Assembly: GCA_035278025.1 (NCBI GenBank)
Contig: DATEJK010000193.1
Coordinates: 1 to 64,000 of the forward strand
Source: JAICWP01 sp035278025
Lineage (GTDB): Bacteria; Acidobacteriota; Terriglobia; Terriglobales; Acidobacteriaceae
Direction of reading: 5' to 3'
Length of the DNA: 64,000 nucleotides
The notes beneath the pieces are model-generated. The model saw only the letters and a program-made list of their open reading frames with translations. It was not told where the DNA came from and did no database searches. Made by a program: the position numbers and the translations under genes. Of this stretch, positions 60,138 to 64,000 are shown piece after piece; position 1 is the stretch's first letter, and every line of letters begins with the position of its first letter.

Positions 60138-61307
60138 ATGAAAATACATTCGTTGCTGTTCACTCTGGGCTTGGCAATGGCTACGACCTATGGTCTAGCG
60201 CAGACCGGGTCGCAGGCGGGTCAGTACCCGTCGAGTCAGTCGCCCACCACGCAACAACAGCCGAGCACACAGTCGCCCCCGAGCACCACGACTCCGGATC
60301 AGGGCCAGACCACCGCACCGGACCAGACCTCGCCCAGTTCAGCAGCCAACGCTCCGGACAACGACGCCTTGCAGCAGCAGGTACAGCAAAAGCTTTCCAC
60401 TGAGCCGGCGCTGAAAGACGTGCAGGCAGAGGCCAAGAAAGGCGTGGTCACTCTGAGCGGAACGGTGGCTTCCAAAGCCGACCGCAAACACGCCGAAGAG
60501 CTGGCCAAATCAGTTCCGGGGGTTAAGAAGGTTCACGCCAAACTGAAGGTGAATTCGAAGATGGCGCCGACCACCTCCGGAGCGGCGGAAGCTCCGGCGC
60601 CGAGCGCGGCCGGAAGCGAAGCGGGCAACACCGAAGCTCAGGCCGGGGTCCAGCAGGGAAACCAAGAGCCGGGGAGCATGAGCAGCGCCACTGAACCGCC
60701 CAACGCCCAGCAAGGCACGGAGAACCGCTCCGCCGAGGCGGGTGCTGGCGCGCAATCCCAGCAAAGCCCCGGAACGGCTCAGACTGAGCCTGGTCAGACG
60801 CAGCCGGGCATGACCCAGCAAGGCGTGCAAACCCCTAACCAGCAGGGCAATAATCAGGCTGAACCTGGCCAGACGCAGCCCGGCATGCAAACGCCGAACG
60901 CGGAAAGCAACAATCAGATGGGCACCACTCAGAACGGGCCCCAGATCCAGTCTGAGATCCAGAATGCTCTGCAACAGCAGGGCACGCTTTCCGGAAGCAA
61001 CATCCAGGTCAACGTCACGGACACCAACGTTGAGCTGACGGGAACCGTGGCCACGCCCGACCAGAAGCAAACGGCGGAGCGCATAGCGGGTTCCTACGCC
61101 GGCAACCGGCGGGTAGTAAACCACATCACGGTGAGTTCGCTGAGCGGGCAGACGGGCGGGGAAAACCCGGGCACGCCGGCCACGACCCAGCCGCAAACCA
61201 TGCCGGGAGAGGGCAATGTAAATCCGCAAACCCCGCCGCGGCAGACGCCTCCGCCGCAGCAGCAAAAGCCGCCCATGTCGGAGACGCCTCCCCAACCGCA
61301 GCGGTAA
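60138..61307 (+). CDS. Exported protein with two BON domains
   Basis: 389 residues from the ATG at 60138 (AGGAG upstream). Signal peptide about 1-21 (ends GLAQ). After a Gln/Pro/Thr/Ser-rich segment is the first BON domain (about 75-140: EAKKGVVTLSGTVASKADRK). A linker follows with GQTQPGM repeats, then a second BON domain (about 270-340: VTDTNVELTGTVATPDQKQ), and a Pro/Gln-rich end. BON domains bind lipid or membranes and occur in stress-induced envelope proteins such as OsmY. Confidence 0.85.
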   Translation: MKIHSLLFTLGLAMATTYGLAQTGSQAGQYPSSQSPTTQQQPSTQSPPSTTTPDQGQTTAPDQTSPSSAANAPDNDALQQQVQQKLSTEPALKDVQAEAKKGVVTLSGTVASKADRKHAEELAKSVPGVKKVHAKLKVNSKMAPTTSGAAEAPAPSAAGSEAGNTEAQAGVQQGNQEPGSMSSATEPPNAQQGTENRSAEAGAGAQSQQSPGTAQTEPGQTQPGMTQQGVQTPNQQGNNQAEPGQTQPGMQTPNAESNNQMGTTQNGPQIQSEIQNALQQQGTLSGSNIQVNVTDTNVELTGTVATPDQKQTAERIAGSYAGNRRVVNHITVSSLSGQTGGENPGTPATTQPQTMPGEGNVNPQTPPRQTPPPQQQKPPMSETPPQPQR

Positions 61308-61327
61308 GTTAGGTTGAAGTCAAAGAT

Positions 61328-61360
61328 AAAAAGGGCGGCCCGAAAGCGGGCCGCCTTTTC
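61328..61360. terminator. Bidirectional terminator between the BON gene and hemB
   Basis: GGCGGCCCG (61334-61342) and CGGGCCGCC (61347-61355), loop AAAG, flanked by A upstream and TTTT downstream. Confidence 0.88.
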
Positions 61361-61378
61361 TTTCCCCGCCCTGCTCTT

Positions 61379-62449
61379 CTATGCGAGGAGGCGGGCGGCG
61401 TCTTTGGCGTAGTAGGTGAGAATAATATCGGCGCCGGCGCGGCGGATAGAAGTGAGCGACTCCATCATGACGCGCTCGCGATCAATCCAGTGGTTGCGGG
61501 CGGCGGCCTCGATCATGGCGTACTCGCCGGAAACCTGATAGGCGGCCAGGGGAACATCGAAGCGGGCGCGGGCGGCGGCCAGGACATCGAGATAAGGCAT
61601 AGCGGGCTTGACCATGACCATGTCCGCGCCTTCCTCCAGGTCGAGCTCGATTTCGCGCATCGCTTCGCGCAGGTTGGCGGGGTCCATCTGATAGCTGCGG
61701 CGGTCGCCGAACTGGGGCGTGGAGTCGGCGGCTTCGCGGAAAGGACCATAGAATCCGGAAGCAAATTTGGCGGCGTACGAAAGAATTGGGGCATTGATGA
61801 GCCCGGCTTCATCGAGAGCCTTGCGGATGGCGGCGACGCGGCCATCCATCATGTCGGAGGGAGCGACAATGTCCACGCCGGCGCGCACCAGAGAAACAGA
61901 GGTGCGGGCGAGGAGCTCGAGGGTGGCGTCGTTCACGATCTCGTAATCGGCGCTGGGATGAGTGGCGGTAGGCTGCGCCTTATGCTTGGTCTTTACAGTA
62001 ACGACTCTGCCGGCGGCTGCGCCAAGCGATTGCGGCACACCCAACTGCTTCACAACCCCACAGTGGCCGTGCGACATGTACTCGCACAGGCAGACATCGC
62101 CTAGGATGATGAGCTCAGGGAGCTCACTCTTGATGGCGCGGGCGGCCTGCTGCACAATCCCCTCGTCCGCCCAGGCGCCCGTAGCCACCTCATCCTTCTT
62201 TTCCGGCAGGCCGAATAGAATCACCGCCGGCACTCCCAGCGACTTGGCTTCCCGTGCCTCTTTCACCGCTTCGTCTACCGACAGGTTGCCCACCCCCGGC
62301 ATGGAGCGCACTTCCTTGCGCACACCCTCTCCGGGACAAACAAACATGGGATAAACCAAGCTCTCGGGGCTGAGCCGGGTTTCGCGCACCATGGAGCGCA
62401 GGGGCTCGGTGCGGCGCAGACGGCGCATGCGGGTGATGGGGAATGCCAT
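61379..62449 (-). CDS. hemB: Delta-aminolevulinic acid dehydratase (porphobilinogen synthase)
   Basis: 356 residues. Condenses two 5-aminolevulinate molecules to porphobilinogen. Catalytic lysines: Lys228 in SYAAKFASGFYGPFR and Lys281 in MVMVKPAMPYLD. A zinc-binding Cys set is present in DVCLCEYMSHGHCG (Cys120, Cys122, Cys130), so the enzyme is likely zinc-dependent. An insertion near 150-160 (VKTKHKAQPTATHPSADY) is slightly longer than in E. coli. No other haem gene is adjacent. Confidence 0.97.
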   Translation of the reverse strand: MAFPITRMRRLRRTEPLRSMVRETRLSPESLVYPMFVCPGEGVRKEVRSMPGVGNLSVDEAVKEAREAKSLGVPAVILFGLPEKKDEVATGAWADEGIVQQAARAIKSELPELIILGDVCLCEYMSHGHCGVVKQLGVPQSLGAAAGRVVTVKTKHKAQPTATHPSADYEIVNDATLELLARTSVSLVRAGVDIVAPSDMMDGRVAAIRKALDEAGLINAPILSYAAKFASGFYGPFREAADSTPQFGDRRSYQMDPANLREAMREIELDLEEGADMVMVKPAMPYLDVLAAARARFDVPLAAYQVSGEYAMIEAAARNHWIDRERVMMESLTSIRRAGADIILTYYAKDAARLLA

Positions 62450-62715
62450 GGGGAAATCTTAGCACCCCGGTAAACATGCGGGGGTGATGGAGATCACAGG
62501 GGGAATTGACGATTGAAAATTGCGAATTGCCGAATAAGAACCCATCTCGCGGCCAGTCATTCGGAGGGCGACGCGTCATCCCAATGGCGCTTCCGACTCC
62601 ACGGACCTTGCGTTCTGCCCCTAGCCAAACACAAGGCCCTTCGACCCCGCAGCCCGATCCGCCAGCGAATCGGTTTGCTTCGCTCAGGATGACAGGGTTG
62701 TTTTAGGATGAGGGA
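62450..62715. other. Spacer hemB-mutS2 with repeats
   Basis: Contains ATTGACGATTGAAAATTGCG (62507-62526), related to the GATTGAAGATT words, and the words GAATCGGTTTGC and TTCGCTCAGGATGACAGG near 62662-62694. No gene seen. Confidence 0.45.
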
Positions 62716-64000
62716 ATGCCGGAGCCGCTAAAGCACAGCAGCGTGCGCGTGCTGGAATTCGAAGGCGTGCGGGAAATGCTGCGCGGGTACGCCTCTTCGC
62801 CCCTGGGCCAGGGGCGGGTCGCGGCTCTGGCGCCTTCGGCCGACCGCGCATGGATCGAGCGCCAGCAGGCGATGGCGGAAGAAGTGCGCGAATTCCGTCG
62901 AGTGGGTGGGGATTTCGATTTCTCCGGACTAAGCGAGCCAAGCCCGCTGGTGCAGAAAGCGCGGATTGAAGGCGCTGCTCTAGAGCCAGGCGAGCTGCGG
63001 GAGATCGTTGCCGTAGTGGACCGGGCAGCGGAGTGGCGGGAGATCGCGCTGCAGCCCCCGGCAATGAAAGTTGTGGGGCGGGCGCCCCTTCGGCAGGCTC
63101 AGGGCGGACTCTCGCCCGCGAGCCCAGCCGAGGGTGGCTGGGCGTACGCAAGTTCGGTTTGGCCGGGCATCGCCCAGCTTTCCACGGGCATTGTGGACTT
63201 CACCGAGCTGCTGCGCTTTTTCCGCAACAAGATTCTGCCCGACGGCACCCTGGATGACCGGGCTTCACCCCAGCTGGCGGCCATCCGCCGGGAAATCGAA
63301 AAACAGAAGCGGCTGATCCACGAGTCCCTGCACGGCTACCTGCGGCGCCTTTCCGAAGGTGGCGTAGTGCAGGAAGAGCTGGTCACCATTCGCGGCGAGC
63401 GCTTCGTGATTCCGGTGAAGAGCGAGCAGAAGCGGCGGGTGAACGGGGTGGTGCACGGCGTGAGTTCCAGCGGCCAGACGGTTTTCGTGGAGCCGCTGGA
63501 GACCATTGAGCAGAACAACGAACTGGTGCGCCTGCTGGAGGAAGAGCAGGCGGAGATTCACCGCATCCTGCTGGAGATGACCCGGCGCGTCGGTGCGCTG
63601 GCAGATTCCATCCTTGCGGCCATCGAGACGATGGCAGAGCTGGAGTTGCAGTTCACGAAGGCGAGATTCGCGGATGAGTACGGGTGTGTGACGGTGAGCC
63701 TGGGAGGGCAGGACGCCCTCCCAACGGCCGGCGGGACGCCGGCGCTACGGGCTATGGCGCTGCACAATGCCCGCCACCCGCTGCTTGAGCGGAACCTCAA
63801 GCCCAGGGGCGGCAGAGTGGTGCCGATCAGAGTTGAACTGGGAGGCGGGCTAGGCCTGCCCGGGCAGCCGGGGGCGGCTGTCCCCACGCAGCTGATCATT
63901 ACCGGGCCCAATACGGGCGGGAAGACGGTAGCGATTAAGACTATCGGGCTGCTGGTGCTGATGGCGCAGGCGGGGATGCCGGTGCCGGCAGAGCGGGCAG
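62716..64000 (+). CDS. mutS2: Endonuclease MutS2, 3' end outside the window
   Basis: 428 codons visible from the ATG at 62716; the frame is open to the window edge. MutS2 suppresses recombination or rescues ribosomes, depending on organism. The core is recognisable: LEFEGVREMLRGYASSPLGQ, FRNKILPDGTLDDRASPQL, RFVIPVKSEQKRRVNGVVH, SSSGQTVFVEPLETIE and Walker A GPNTGGKT (397-404). Three GC-rich segments interrupt it in frame, near residues 119-147, 328-347 and 376-390, where family members are much shorter; each holds hairpin palindromes. No frame shift results. Confidence 0.9.
   Translation, partial: MPEPLKHSSVRVLEFEGVREMLRGYASSPLGQGRVAALAPSADRAWIERQQAMAEEVREFRRVGGDFDFSGLSEPSPLVQKARIEGAALEPGELREIVAVVDRAAEWREIALQPPAMKVVGRAPLRQAQGGLSPASPAEGGWAYASSVWPGIAQLSTGIVDFTELLRFFRNKILPDGTLDDRASPQLAAIRREIEKQKRLIHESLHGYLRRLSEGGVVQEELVTIRGERFVIPVKSEQKRRVNGVVHGVSSSGQTVFVEPLETIEQNNELVRLLEEEQAEIHRILLEMTRRVGALADSILAAIETMAELELQFTKARFADEYGCVTVSLGGQDALPTAGGTPALRAMALHNARHPLLERNLKPRGGRVVPIRVELGGGLGLPGQPGAAVPTQLIITGPNTGGKTVAIKTIGLLVLMAQAGMPVPAERA
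63071..63155. repeat. In-frame repeat insert 1 in mutS2
   Basis: GCCCAGCC (63122-63129) and GGCTGGGC (63136-63143) form an 8-bp hairpin, after CCCTTCGGCAGGCTCAGGGC (63090-63109). Encodes a Gly/Ala-rich loop. Confidence 0.5.
63702..63743. repeat. In-frame repeat insert 2 in mutS2, double hairpin
   Basis: GGGAGGGC-AGGAC-GCCCTCCC (63702-63722) and GCCGGC-GGGAC-GCCGGC (63727-63743). The two loops are nearly identical (AGGAC/GGGAC), which points to one element with two stems. Confidence 0.7.
63843..63884. repeat. In-frame repeat insert 3 in mutS2
   Basis: A GC-rich stretch with the palindrome CTGCCCGGGCAG and an AGCC/GGCT stem; encodes a Gly/Pro/Leu loop just before the Walker A motif. Confidence 0.4.

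Noticed and set aside
1..64000. tRNA, rRNA, CRISPR, insertion sequence or prophage
   Set aside because: No cloverleaf with a GTTCGAATC-type arm, no regular spaced repeats and no transposase or phage structural gene was found on reading; the holin-named protein at 48214 is a chromosomal YvlD-type family.
1..64000. Reassignment of TGA as a sense codon in the whole genome
   Set aside because: Many genes, including rapA-like 13774-14118 and pyrH, end at TGA at their expected lengths, so TGA is a normal stop here.

Overview
The window looks like chromosomal DNA of an Acidobacteriota bacterium, probably class Terriglobia. The basis is a PadR regulator fused in one operon to an acidobacterial duplicated orphan permease (ADOP), the high GC content, and several small exported proteins of acidobacterial type. 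Kdo transferase (waaA) and lpxK show a lipid A-bearing Gram-negative envelope. I saw no rRNA, tRNA, CRISPR array, prophage or insertion sequence. The genome uses TGA as an ordinary stop in many genes.

Layout. 1-5.3 kb: end of a MerR regulator, a secreted copper-monooxygenase-like protein, mltG, a lipoprotein and an orphan FtsX-type permease. 5.3-9.3 kb: translation cluster rplM-rpsI-rpsB-tsf-pyrH, whose junctions after rplM, rpsI, rpsB and tsf carry GTTTC/GAAAC inverted-repeat elements; frr is absent. 9.5-18 kb: an M16 peptidase pair (one active, one lacking the zinc motif), alcohol dehydrogenase, small exported proteins, a PilZ protein, an S41 protease homologue lacking its catalytic residues, and RidA. 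18-26 kb: rsmD, an M50 protease homologue with an altered zinc motif, acpS, a spermidine-synthase-like membrane protein, an MlaD-type protein, a TSUP permease and a NarL-type regulator with a Glu in place of the phosphorylated Asp. 26-37 kb: TPR proteins, purH, dgt and a large Ser/Thr kinase with a sensory/TPR half. 38-43 kb: a Cys/Met-metabolism PLP enzyme, waaA-lpxK, a basic repeat protein, a rhodanese with an in-frame TGA, and an AlkB-like dioxygenase. 43-51 kb: PadR/ADOP, PhzF, a receiver protein, a membrane protein, GH29 fucosidase, an HExxE protein and cold-shock protein. 51-64 kb: exported proteins, a FecR/Gly-rich protein, gyrB, mscL, a cation efflux protein, a two-BON protein, hemB and the start of mutS2.

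The strongest unusual signal is the rhodanese at 42167-42514 (minus strand). Its frame runs through a TGA two residues after the catalytic Cys, the second half of the fold is intact after the TGA, and a two-tier stem-loop with a G-first apical loop follows at the spacing expected of a bacterial SECIS element. It is a candidate selenoprotein. The second theme is repeats: phased GTTTC/GAAAC hairpins between translation genes, and GC-rich palindromes that sit in frame inside mutS2 and the 3' end of waaA.
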